The position numbers and the translations under genes were made by a program. From Gonium pectorale (taxonomy: Eukaryota > Chlorophyta > Chlorophyceae > Chlamydomonadales > Volvocaceae), in the NCBI GenBank assembly GCA_001584585.1, contig LSYV01000023.1, forward strand, positions 1,212,691-1,248,006: 35,316 nt of DNA, read 5' to 3'. The notes under the pieces are model-generated. The model was not told where the DNA came from and searched no databases. It was given only the letters and a program-made list of their open reading frames with translations. Below are positions 22,131 to 33,900 of this stretch, one piece after another; position 1 is the first letter of the stretch, and each line of letters opens with the position of its first letter.

Positions 22131-24000
22131 GGCGAAGTTGGCCAGTCAGTCTGTGAATGCCAGGTACCCAACTGCACGAAGGTTTAGGCTTGGGCGGAGG
22201 TTGGTGCTCTGCCTACGTCAGTGCAGCTGCATTCTTAATTAGCGGTCTTCGGGTCCTTCGATCAGCCATAGGCTCACAGCCTCAAAAGATGTAAAGAAAC
22301 ATGCAGTGCTGCGATGTATGCTAAGGAAACCTAGCCTAAGCAAGAGTGCTAGCTGTGGATATCTGTCCTGGATCTGTAACCTGGAACTTGGAACCTTCAT
22401 CAGGCGCGTTGGTGGGAGCGGTGCATCGATCATCGTTAAATGAAAGCAATCGTGTCGAGCGCTTGCAAGGGGTGCGGGCTGATCAAAGAACCCGAAGACC
22501 TGAGCACCCCTCAGCAACCCGCCCGCCCGTACCGGTATTCGAGTGACTGGAGAGCGGTAATCGGGGTGGCATTCAACGCACGAGCACCACTCCCTGCTGG
22601 GCTACATCCAAAATTCTGCCGGGGGCAGGGGAGGGGAGGGTGGGGCAGCCAAACCTCGTCGCTGTAGGGATGGATCAAGCGCCCAATGCGCATGATGGTT
22701 GCCGACTTGTCAGGTGAATGAGCAACGCGCAGAGTCCAGCTGCGCTGCTGACGCCCAGCCGCGGTCTATGCCGAAAGTGCTGATGCCGCAGGCGATGCGG
22801 TGCCTGGCCGAGTAGTGGAGCACCCCCATCAAATTCGACACGCCCTCGTACCACCTTCCACAGGCGAAATCAGAAGGATACAACCATTCCTTCGCAAGTC
22901 TCATGAGTGGCCCGGGGCTTCAGTGCGAGGCGCCCCACGCTGCCTGCATTGCCCTGCCCCCCAAGGGCTCCCAGGGCGCTGGGCATTACGGCTGCTCCCA
23001 AGGCCCCATCCAGCAGGATAGCAAGGGTGCGCTGAAACCATTGCACCCGCATACACGCATTGGCCGACAACGACATCATCACTTTCGCGCTTACGCTCGT
23101 CGTATGAGTTGTTCCTTTTCAACACGCATTGGCCATACAGCACACGTACGTCGCCTTCGCCTCTTTGACTCTTTGATGCGGACAGCTCACTGTCAATCTG
23201 CATCGCCACCTCAAGGCATGCGGGACATGAGCGTTAAGCAGCGGCATTGGGTGGCGGCATTGGGCGGCAACATTGAGCGGTGCACCCGGCCGAGGCGACC
23301 AGCGCCAGCAACAAATCAAAAAAATCCCCCACGCCACGCCTCGCCATGCGGGCAGTCACCGGCCGACCCAGGCGCCCGCTCTGCTCCGAAGCACCCGAGC
23401 TGGCTACTCGAGCTTTCCAGCCCCCGAGTCAACCAATGACCGCCCCGCGCGGTACGGCCCAGACAGCCCCCGCCGTGAACGACCTGCGGAATCAACGGGC
23501 TACAATCCTCAGGAGGGGCATTGATTCCAGTGCGCTCAATGTTTCTTACCATCAAGGGCATACATGCATGCCGCTCCCAACACAAACTGTTGCAGCGGAC
23601 CGTTGCCGCCGCGCTCCCTGTCACAGCGAACACGCGCCAAGCAACCCCGTCCCGCGAGCGCCCCAGCGCCCCGGCGAGCCTACCCCCACACCGGCCTCCG
23701 GAAAGCAGAGGCCTTCGCTGCCTCCCCTGTCTCTTCGGTTGTCCCGCAGCTGCCGCTGCAAGCCATGGCCCCCACCCGCCGGTAGTGCCAACCGCTGCCC
23801 CTACGGAGGCACCCCGCCTCAGTGCGCTCGCCAACACAGGACCTCTCCATGCTGCGTAGCCGCGGCGGCTCCGTGTCCGACTCGTCGCCTGCGCGCCCCG
23901 CCGGCTGCCAACGTAACCCAACTTGCCCACGCCCCAAGACTCCCGCGCTACGCCCCGGCGCCACCACCCTCTCCCCAACCGGCAACATCCACCCCGACGC
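22131..24000. other. Intergenic, about 1.9 kb, with one small insertion
   Basis: Lies between the SET gene start and the 3' end of the cysteine-rich membrane gene, both on minus. On the minus strand a 64-codon frame at 22904-22710 (it contains GVSNLMGVLHYSARH) and a good acceptor-like C-rich tract before about 22619 hint at unplaced exons, perhaps a longer 5' part of the SET gene. I could not join them in frame with confidence. A retroposon-like insertion sits at 23053-23134. Confidence 0.4.
23053..23134 (+). mobile_element. Short retroposon-like insertion, copy 1, with 13-bp direct repeats
   Basis: A 56-base insert (23066-23121) is flanked by perfect 13-base direct repeats ACACGCATTGGCC at 23053-23065 and 23122-23134. 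The insert shares CGCGCTTACGCTCGTCGTATG and a final CCTTTTCA with a second copy at 25766-25858, which starts further upstream. A fixed 3' end, variable 5' end and 13-bp duplications are typical of a 5'-truncated LINE or SINE product made by target-primed reverse transcription. The parent element is not in the window. Confidence 0.65.
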
Positions 24001-27000
24001 TCACGCGAGCCCGCCGGGGCGCCACGCCGCCAGCCAGGGCGCCGCCAGCAACGCCGCGCCCGCCGCGATCAGCGCGAGGCGCAGCGGCGGCCTGGCTCCC
24101 GGGCCCGCGGCCCCGGGCGTCACCTCCTCGATGAACACCAGATCCACCAGGTCGCCAAACTTGCCCGACGCGTCCAGGACCACGTCGCCGCCGGTCGACC
24201 CACGGGTCAGGCTGCCGGCGGCCATGCACTCCTCCAGGCCGCCAGACGCGGCGGCGCACTCGGCCATGGCGGCGGCCGTGGCGTTGAACAGCGCACTCTC
24301 CTGCGGGGCGTGGCAGCGCACGGCATACCGCGACATGGCGTGGAGCGGCACAGCCAGCAACCGAGTAAGGGTGGAGGGAGCTTTCCGTACTGCATCAGGT
24401 CCATGCCGTCCCAGGCACACGAGCGTCCCTTCTGGGTCGGGGTTGGGGGTTACATGGGCTGCCTGCTCGGTTGCTTGCTGCTTGCTTCATGTTTGCAACT
24501 GCTTGACGCACGGTGTTTGGCAGTCTCGACATGCGTGGCACAGCGGCAGCGGCTCGATCCGCCGGTCAGGGCTGGCGCCGCGTCGGTATCTTGGACAATG
24601 GCTTCAACATGGCCCACCCGCCGAGACCCACCGTCCCGAACAGCGCATCCCAGATGAGCCCGTCCGCCAGGCGGCACATGCCGTACTCGACGGGCAGGTC
24701 GGGCCGCAGGCTGCAGCTTGGGTCCGCCTCGCAGTCCTCCGCGGTCGTGTAGTTGCAGGCGCTCTTTATCGTGTAGACCAGCTCCGCGGTGGGGCACTCG
24801 CCAAACCACTCCCGCTGCCAGGTGCCTGTGGTGGGGTTGCGGGGTTGCGGGCGTGCAGCCACGTTAGGGAGACTGGGGAGGGGGGCCACTCGCCCACCCA
24901 CCTACCACCCAGCACTGCGCCCCGCATGCCCCGTCGCAGGCTTTCTACTCCAACCGCCGGTCCCATTGCAGGCACAGCACATGTACACAACCCTTTGCCA
25001 GCGTCAGCCCCAGAGATGTAACACCTCAAACACCCAGACACCCACGCGCTCCAGCATTGTCTTGGGCACGCCGTCTGCACTATTCAACACATACACACGT
25101 CAGCACGCACCGCTCCGCATGCTGGCCACCAGCTCGTCGTACTGATCCCGGCTGGCCACGCCGCCGGCCGGGCTGGGTCCGCACATGTCGCTCTCGCTGT
25201 CGTTGCGCGCCGGGAACCAGTAGCAGCGGGCAAGGTTGCCGTCCGACTGGCCGCACCAGTCGTTATCGCCGCCCGTCAGCTGCGGGGCCGACGCGTCGGG
25301 CAGGCCAAGAAGTAAAAGAGGGAGGGCAGCAGGGGGATTACTCAGGCCGTGGCAGCAGGGGGGACGGGGGAGGGGTCGGATCGGCCATCGGCCCATCGCC
25401 GACAGGCGCAAAGCAGGCTCTCCGCTAGGCTGTGCTGGCAGGCGTCCACCGGCGGCGAGTGAATGAAGGGTGACCAACCCCTCCACATCAGCACGAACAC
25501 ATGTGTGACACCAGTGTACCGCACGCACACAGGATCTACAAGTGCAGGCGCCCTTGGCCCTGGGCCAAGCAGTCAGCACCCTCGCACCAACGTGCCCGAC
25601 CCTCCACCGGTTCCAAATGTCAGCCCCCGTCAAGGCCCCGCCTCCCCGAGTGTTGTGCCCTGAGTTCACCATCCCCGTCCGCTCCGCCGTCTCTAGTCCA
25701 CCCCTCGCCCCACCCCGCCCTCCGCCACACCGTCCGCAACATACTGGTACACACACACATACACAGGGACATCGCCCCTTCGACTGCCTCGGGAGCTGGG
25801 TCCTACACCGACGCCATCATTTTCGCGCTTACGCTCGTCGTATGCGTTTTCCTTTTCAACACACATACACAAACGCGGCACGCGCGCCGGCTAGGGTGTT
25901 CCCGTTCCTGCCAGCCTGCCTGTCTGTTAGCAGCATGCTGTTGCGCATATGTCGCATAGATCACATCAAACATACACGCGCGCGCCGGGCGGCGAGGGAG
26001 GCCACCCACCACGACGCCGACTTGGTAGCAGCGGTCCCAAAAGGGCGACACGGTGGTGTCGTCGCGGCAGTGCAGGTAGGTCAGCAGGCGGGGGAGCAGG
26101 TAGTCCGAGGGCACGGCGCAGCGGCCCTGGTCGGCCTGCCAGCGGCAGTCGTACGGCTCGTGCCGATACGTTCCGCACCTGCACGTTGTAGCGGGCACGA
26201 GGGGTGGGGGAGAGTTTGGGGTGGGGAGGGGGGAGGGAGAGGGAGAGGATTAGGAGAAGGTGCATTACGCTGGTGCAGGGCGGCGGCAGGGACGGGGGAT
26301 GCGGGAGGGAGAGAGGGAGGAGGCCTGATTGCCGTTGCTGCGGGTGGCGCCTCAGGTCGGGGTGGGAAAGGAGCTGCCGGCCGATCCAGCTAGCACCTGC
26401 CCTCGCGCCCGCCTGCCGCCGCTCCCGAAGGCAGCCGCCCACCGGCGCGTTACGCCACGCGCGGCATGCGCGTTTACCGCAGGAGCTCCTGCGCCACCTC
26501 ACGGGGAACTGTACCTCCTGCAACGGCTGCTACACGCCCCCACATGGGCACCTGCTGCAGAGGTCTAGCAATGCCCCGTGCCCGCTCCCTCTTCCCTACA
26601 CACAATGCCCCTCACCGTATCAGCCCTCCCATCCACACACACCCCTCCTAAACTGTCCTCATTGTTTCTCTTGCCCTCCTTGCCCTCCCTTGCCCTCCCT
26701 TGCCCTCCTTGCCCTCCTTGCCCGCCATCGGGCCCACACCTTCCCCTTGACGGTCTCACCCCACCCCCTTCCCCCCCAGCGGCCGGCCCACACGCCAACC
26801 CACGCCCCAGGCAGAGGCAAGGGCCCGCACCTGCCCTTCCTGTTCTCGAAGCTGCACTGGTAGGCGGTCCACGCCGCCTTGAGCAGCATCACCTCGACGG
26901 GCGTCTCCGGGTCCGGCATGTCCGGGGACGCCAGCGCCGCCGGGTTCAGGTAGCACGTGCCGGTCGGCGGCTGGGGCGGCGCCGACGGAGGCACCAGAGC

Positions 27001-27546
27001 GTCCACGGTTGGCTCGGCCGGGGGCGTCGACGGAGGCGGAGCTGCCGCGTCAACCCCGCCTCCGCCGTCTGCATCCTGCGCCAGCTGCCGCTGCCGCCTC
27101 GCGGTAGCCGCGCCGCTGTCGCCTCCCGCGGTCTGGGTCGAGGATGGTGAGCCGTCTGGCGAGGCTGCCGAGGAGGAGCTGTCCGCCCCCGAGCCCGCCG
27201 TCTCTGACGGGCTCGCACCCGCGCCTTCTGACGGCGGCGGAGGCGGCGAGGGGTCTGGCGGCGGCTCGTAGAGGCATTGCGTTGCGTACAGAGGCTTGGC
27301 CGCCCCAAGCCTGCGGCGCCGGCCCGCGGCCCGCGGCGGGTAGGGGCCCTCAGTGGCGGGGCTCTGCGACAGCTGCTCCGAGAGCAAGCTGCGCAACCTT
27401 GCTAGCGCCTCCCTATTATACTCCTGCATCTGCCGGCGCCGAGCTGCGGCCGTGCTGCTGGGCTCGGCACCATGGCCCCCCAGCGCGTGCCCCGCCGAGT
27501 GTCCAACCAAGCTAACTACGATTAGACATAATCGCACTAGTAACAT
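24001..27546 (-). CDS. Secreted cysteine-rich single-pass membrane protein, unknown family
   Basis: I do not recognise the family. Exons (minus): 27546-26831, 26178-26010, 25279-25111, 24825-24632, 24300-24001; phases agree, giving 515 aa. The start MLLVRLCLIVVSLVGHSAG is a good signal peptide. Residues 25-200 are low-complexity Ser/Ala/Pro linker with one QCLYEP. From about 200 the protein has repeated cysteine modules: YQCSFENRKGRC, YDCRWQADQGRC, RCYWFPARNDSESDMC and SCSLRPDLPVEYGMC. Each is Cys, an aromatic or Leu, 5-12 residues, Cys, then a spacer to further cysteines. Several NxT/S sites are visible (NYT, NAT). Near the C-terminus, LRLALIAAGAALLAAPWLAAW is a membrane span with a short tail, which could also be a GPI signal. 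It is probably displayed on the cell surface or an endomembrane lumen. It shares a 368-bp promoter region with the hydroxylase gene. Exon 5 could start elsewhere, but this acceptor keeps frame. Confidence 0.8.
25753..25871 (+). mobile_element. Retroposon-like insertion, copy 2, inside intron 2 of the membrane gene
   Basis: A 93-base insert (25766-25858) lies between two 13-base copies of ACACACATACACA at 25753-25765 and 25859-25871. Its last 50 bases closely match copy 1, including the shared terminal CCTTTTCA immediately before the direct repeat. The flanks are CA-rich, so their identity alone is weaker evidence than in copy 1. The element lies antisense to the host gene, in the intron between 26010 and 25279. 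Confidence 0.6.
26671..26726. repeat. Minisatellite, 9-10 bp unit TTGCCCTCC
   Basis: Six tandem units of TTGCCCTCC or TTGCCCTCCC lie in intron 1 of the cysteine-rich membrane gene. No function is suggested; length variation is likely. Confidence 0.8.
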
Positions 27547-27914
27547 TATAGCCCTGGCCGATTCAATTTATGTTGTGTCGCGGCCTATTGAGCTCGACCT
27601 GTCTTCGACGACATGCATGTTTGCTGTATGGGTCAAGACTGGTCCTTTTCAGCATAAAAAACGAAGTGATGTTATACATGCATGCCGTGCACGCCTTAGG
27701 AGCGACTGAAGTCATAGGGAAGAAGAGCGCAGGATCCACCTCCATTGACGAGCGACAGAATGCCGTGGATGCTACGTGCACAGGATCCACTCAATCATGC
27801 AATGCCATCAGCGACGGCTCATAAGCTAATCACCAGCGTACAAAACAGCCCAAAACGCCCCTGTGAAGGCCCCGACATATGACAGTCACCGCGGGCGCGC
27901 GCGCGTAGGGGGCG
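27547..27914. promoter_or_regulatory. Shared divergent promoter region, membrane gene / PIH-hydroxylase
   Basis: These 368 bases separate the two divergent start codons. The centre is GC-poorer than the genes. AGGATCCAC appears twice (about 27730 and 27781), and palindromic CATGCATG-type strings occur at about 27613 and 27677. No TATA box was clear on either strand. Shared regulation is inferred from spacing only. Confidence 0.5.
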
Positions 27915-30900
27915 ATGGAGGCGACGGTATCGCTCAACCAAGCCGGCGACGGGGTGGAGGTGGTCGTGCTGCTGCCGCCCGAACTTGCGCAGCCCGCCGA
28001 TGTGGCGGTGGAGGTCGTGGGCGACGATGCGCTGCTCGTGCAGACAGCCGGTGGAGATTCGCTACAAGTGCCTCTGCCGATAGCGGTGGACCCAGACACG
28101 GGGAGCGTCAAGCTCCGCCGGGCGACGGGGCGGCTAACATTCAGAGCCTCCGCAGCCAAGCGGGCCGTAATCAGCGCCACCACCGCTGGCGCCAACGGCG
28201 GCAGCGGCAGCAACAACGGCCAGCAACAAGGCGCCTCCTCCGGACCACCGCCGATGCCGCCGATGCCGGTGCCGGTGCCGCTGCCTCAGGAGTCCCCGAA
28301 GGAGGAGGCCGCCGGGGCGCAAGTAGCCGCGACGGCGCCAACAGCGGAAGCCCCAGCACAGCCGACTGAGGCCGCCGCCGTGGCCGCCGCCGCGGAGGCC
28401 CTGGCCGCTGCCCCGCTGCTCAGCAGCAGCAACGGTGATCTGCACGGCCCAACCGCAAACGGCAGCAGCCACGGTGCCGCCGCGCCCACGCCCTCCACCG
28501 CCGCAGCCGCCGCGCCCAGCGGCGGAAGAAGCGGCAGCGGCAGCGCCAGCGGACCAGCAGCGGCGGCGCTGTCAGCTGGCCCCGCCGCCGCACGCGCCCC
28601 GCCGCTGTCCCTCCCCAAACACGCTTCTGCTCCGCCGCCGCCGCCACCGCGGTCGCCCGGGGCCGCCTCCGTCGGCTCCGCCGCCTCGGCCGACGATGCG
28701 GCGCTCTACGCCGACTTCTTCTGCAACTCGCCGCCCGCCATGCCGGCTGGCGCCCGCGCCGCCGCGGCTGCAGAGGCGCGCAGCGCGCCGACGGAAGGGT
28801 TGCCCTCCGGCAGCTCAAGCCCTGACGCCGCCGCCTCCGACGCGCCGCCGCCGCCATCACCCGCTGCCGCCAAGGCGGCCAAGCTCGCCGACGCCTTCAC
28901 GCCCACCGACGGCACCAGTAGCCGTGCCGCTGGCTTCTCCTTCACGGCGCCGGAGCTGCCGCCGCCGCCGCCCCTGCCGCCGGGGCTACCGCCGACAGCT
29001 CCGCCGATCGACTGCCGCTACCTGGCCGTCGCCAACGGGCTGCGCGTCTCAGCGCACGCGCCCACCGCCGCCATGGCGGAGCTGCTGGGGCTGCGGCCGG
29101 CGGCACCCTCGCCGGCGGCGGCGCGGCGGCAGGCGGAGCGCGTCGAGGCGATCCTGGGGAAGGTGGCGGCGACACTGGATGCGTACGGCTACGCCGTACT
29201 TGACAACTACATCTCCGATGGTGTGTAAGGGTGGATGGGGATGTATAGGGGTGGGGGGCTGTGTCGTGGTTCGCCTCCTGGGCTCAGCAGCTGCTGGGCT
29301 CGGCCCGAAGGCGTCGTACGTGCTTTCTACGAGGCTGTGCAGGGTTTCCTGCCCCTCTAGCTGCCCCAGCCGTCGACGCGTGGCTTCCCGTCACGCTTCG
29401 CAGCGTGTCCCCCAACACAATGATTTCCGCCATGGGTGGCCAGCCCAATCCTGCGGGGTGCGGAGACTGCAGAACGGGATGCCGCCTCTGGGGTCGGCAG
29501 CCGGCTCCGCCGCGCGGGCATAGGCGTGGCCCTGCATAGCCCCTTTTAACATCCTGCCATGGCTCGTGCCCCATCCCAGCCCGGCTCCTCCACAGCCACT
29601 TCCTGCTCGCCGCCCATGCCCCGCCTTGCCTCGCCTCGCCCCGCCCCGCCCCGCCCCGCCCGCGCACCCTTAGCCCCATCCCGGGCTAACTCCTCCCTCC
29701 CCCCGGCAACCAGTCCATCCCACCCCACCCTGCGAGCCCGTCCTCCCAGGCCGCCGCCGCCGATGGGGGTCTGCAACACTCTGATATGCGCTCCCAAAGG
29801 GCCCCGACCCGGACTCTGCCCCAACCGCTTCCTGGCTGCCCTGGGCCCTATCCCGCGCGGGAAGGCACGGTGCGCTCTCAATGTCCGCCCAGTTAGAACG
29901 AACCCAACCTCTCGACCCCCACCCGTGCTTCTCTACTGAGAACGCCTTCAACCCCCAACTCCAAAACCCTCAACCCCCCCGCAGCCGCCATCCTGGCCGC
30001 GCGCAAGGAGCTGTCCGTCATGGAGCCGCACTACAGCCCCGGCCTCATCTGGGTGGGCTCCGAGGCGGAGGCGGGCGCGCAGATCGCGGTGGGTGGTGTG
30101 CGCGGCGACGTGGTGCTGTGGCTGGACGACGCGGCGCTCAACGCCACCGCCTTCGTCAAGGACGGCGTGCGGCGGGACTGCGGCTTCATGCAGCTGCAGC
30201 AGGTGTGTGCGGGGGAGGAGGGGCCGGGGGGTTGTGCGTGTGTTTGGGTGAGTGGGGGGGTGGGTGTAGGACACGGGGGCAGGAAGGTGGGCGTGAAGGC
30301 GGCGGGACTGCAGCTGCAGCAGGTGAGTGGGGGGGGGAAGGGGTGAGGCGGGCCTCTGGCCCGTGCCCTTGGCGCGGCCGCGGCCGCATGCGCCAAGCGG
30401 GGCCATTGGAGGGGCGCTTGCGAAGAACAAGGGGGGCTCCTGTCCGAGCTGCCCGCGCCGCAGAACCTGGGAGCGGAGCGGGGGTGCGGGTAGTCGCGAG
30501 GCCCCCGAGGTAAAGGAGCTGGCGGGCCGCCCCCACGCACCATCGCCCAGGCATGCGAACGTGCGTCCGCAGACGGGACCCCACCTTGCCGAGCCACACA
30601 CCCACACCCACATACACCCACCCATTTCAACACACACCCACATACATCCACATACACATATACGAGACTGCTCGACTGTTTGCATTGCCTCGCTCGTCTG
30701 TTTGCAGCCTGTTTGCAGCCTGTTTGCAGCCTGTCCACAAGCATGCACATTCGCATGACGTAACACACATACGAGGCACACACCCCGAGCCCCGCACCCC
30801 CTTCCCCCACACCCCCTCGCCCCCGCCCCCCGGGCCCCCACCCGTACCCTCCCCCGGCTCCTCGGCCCGCCCCTCCCCATCCCGCAGCTGCTGGCCGATG

Positions 30901-33900
30901 TGGACGAACTGGTGTTCGAGGGGCTGCGGCCCCGGCTGCCGTACCTGGCGGGGCTGCACCGCCGCAGTGACGCCATGATGGCCATCTACCCGGTGGGTGG
31001 GACCCATGGGTCGGCTTCGTACAGGAATTCGGGCATACCCACGGGTAAGGCTTTGGGGGGCAGGCGGATCGCTTGGGTGCCAGGAGGCTGAAAAGCGGTC
31101 TCACTGGGGAAATTTCGCGGCGGCGGCGGCGGCTGGTTAGCTCCGACGGGCGAGCGGTCTGTGGGTGGGGGGCCTTGGGGGCTGGGGCGCGGGCCCGCGG
31201 CGGCCGGGGCGGAGACGGTGGGGAGGAGGCGCAAGGCACCTGCGGAGGCCGGGTTGGCCGCAGCCTGTCGTTGGACTGCTGCCCAGACGGTGCTGTCACT
31301 GAGACTGGGGTGGTCGTGATTCAGGTTCGCGCTCTCCATTTTGTCCACCAGCCTCGCCTGCCTTCGCCTACCCCCCTCCATCGCCCCGACCCGACCCGAC
31401 CCGCCCCCCCGCCTCGGGCCCCACCCCTCGCCCTGCCCCGACCCGCTGCAGGGTAAGGGCGCCCGCTTCGCCAAGCACGTGGACAACACCACGGGGGACG
31501 GCCGCCGCCTCACCGTGCTCACATACCTGAACCCGGGGTGGGAGGAGCGTCAGGGCGGCGCGCTGCGACTCTTCCCCGTACGGCAGGTGGGCGGGCGCCG
31601 CACGCCGTATGCCGTTTGCCGTGCACCTGCCGTAGGGAGCCACGTGATTGTCGTATTGGCAGGCAGCCAGCCGCTCGGCGGCGGTGTTGCAACTCCACAG
31701 CGGGGAGGGCGCTGGGCTGGCGTTCTGGTTGGCTGCCCACACCTAGCTCCGGTCGATATCTCGTCGTCGCCCCGAGCGCGGCCCCGCCCCGAGCGCGTCC
31801 CTGCCCCGAGTACAGAACTAGCTGTCCCGCTAGCCGTCCCGCTAGCCGTCCCCGCAAGCCCCGCACGCATGTGCGCACGACCCCCCGCCCGCCACCCACC
31901 CAGCGCCCTCCGCTCCTCCATCGTCGCTACCGCCCATCTCCCCGCCCCCACCCACATCCCCGACCCCCGCCCCCGGGGCAGCGCGCCGTACCCCTCACCT
32001 GCGCTTACTATCCCCGCCTCCACCCACACACACACCCGACCCCCGACCCCCGCCAGGGCGCCGCGCCGGTTGTGGACGTGCCCCCGCTGGCCGGCCGCGT
32101 GGCGCTCTTCCTGAGCGCTGAGGTGGCGCACGAGGTGCTGCCCGCCTTCGCGCGCCGCCACGCGGTGACGCTCTGGTACTTCGACGCCGGCGAGCACGCG
32201 GCGGCGCTCACGGCGGCGCGGGTGCGGGCGGGTGGGGGAGGGGGGAGTGTGAAAGGAAGAATCTTTGAGAGGAGTGGGCGGGACGCCAGTCGCATTCGCG
32301 GGTCGGGTCGGTGGAGGGTTTGGGGGCAGGGAGGCGAGACGGCGCGGGAGGCGGGGAGGGTGATGCATGTGCATGGCGGGTTGGGTGGCTGGTAAACGCG
32401 CGTGTCTCTATGCGTAGGGACTGCGGGGGTGCTGTGGGCGAGATGCTGATGGGGGAAGGTGGCATGGTCGCTGCCTTCAACCGTCTCGCAACTCCAGTTT
32501 GTGCCAACCGCCGTCCAGCTGAAGGGGGGGGAGGGGACAGGCCAGGGGTCAGGGGTAGGAGGGCGGGGCAGTGCAGGGAGCGAAACGCGGCCCACGACGG
32601 GGGTCAGGCGCCGGCGGTCGGAGGGCTAGGGGACAGACGTGCATGTGTCCCCGAGCTGGTCTTGGGACTGGGACTGGGGTTGGGGGCTGCTTGCTCCCAG
32701 GGGACCGCCCCGGTGCCGCACCCCGCGTCGCGTCCCGTGCGTACCCCCGTGCCAGCCCTGCGCCACCCGGCCAACGCCTGGTCGCCCGCTGCCCCCTCCG
32801 CCCCCCAACCCGCCTGCTGCCCCTGCCCCCCACCCCGCTGCCTGCAGGTTTCACTGCCCGGCTCCCGCAGCCGCATCTCACCGCACACCCCCACATCCAC
32901 GCAACCCAGCCACGTGTTCCATGCCCTGCGGCCCGCTCCTTCTCGCCCCCTGCCTGCCCCCCCCCTCACCCCCGATGATGCCCGGCCCTTGCATGGCCCC
33001 GTCAACCCCGGGCCGTCGGTCATCGCTCAGCTTGCCCTCGGACTGAGTAACCCCCACGCCCCTCCCAATCCCACCCCACCCCGGCCCCCCGCCAGGTTAT
33101 GCCCGGCGCCAGCAGCCGCCCCTCCGCCCAGGCCGCCGCCACGGCGCTGCTGCGCGACCTGCTGGCCGACGAAGCAACGTCGGGCATCGAGCCCACGCCC
33201 GAAGGTGGGGAGCTGCGGGGAAGGGGGTGCCGAGCTGGGGTGGTGTATGGAGTTGGGCAAGCACGCGCCTCGAGCCTCACTACCGTAGCGGCCATGCCTG
33301 CCTCCTATTAACCCCATATACGGCTGGGAGCCGTGGGGAGGATGCGCCTTGGGCCGTGCCGTGGCTGGGTGACATGGAGGCACTGGCCGCGAATCGCTGG
33401 GTAAGGCGTGGGTGTGCGCGAGGCGGGCTGCTGCGGATAGAGCGGCCCCGGGCGATGGCGCAGCTTCGCTGGTTGGGTTGGGGTGGTGTGGGACAGGGGT
33501 GGACCCGTTGCAAGGGGGGCAGTGGCTTGCGAGCCGGCAGCCACCAGCCGACCGCACCGCGCGCGCAGCGTGCACCTCGGGTCAGGGCGATCCGGCGACC
33601 GCCGTCCCCATGCTCAAGCCTCGATCTGCGAGTGCGCCGCCGCCAACCCCGCGCCCCGCACTCCCTCCCATGCGGGCCCTCTCCCCCCCGTTATCCGCTC
33701 CAGGCCGCTCCCCGCCCTCACAGCCTTCCTCTCTTCCCCCAACTTCCAGGCTGCGCGGCGCTGGGCACACGCGTGGCGGCGCTGGAAGCGGGCGCGCAGC
33801 AGCTGCTGGCGGCGGTGCTGGGGCTGCCGAGCACGGCCGCGCTGGTGGAGGCGATGCGGGTGGGTGCGCGTGGGGCTCCACGGCGCGGCCCCGGCGAGGG

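Noticed and set aside
27636..27660. A further CCTTTTCA string, possible third copy of the retroposon
   Set aside because: The upstream sequence shares only a few bases with the family and no direct repeats flank it.
30594..30665. CA/CCCACA-rich tract with ATTTCAACACAC, similar to the retroposon end
   Set aside because: Simple microsatellite; the conserved CGCTTACGCTCGTCGTATG core is absent.
30031..31299. 422-codon minus-strand frame across the hydroxylase gene
   Set aside because: It spans two real exons and their introns on the other strand; composition is Pro/Arg low complexity with no motif.
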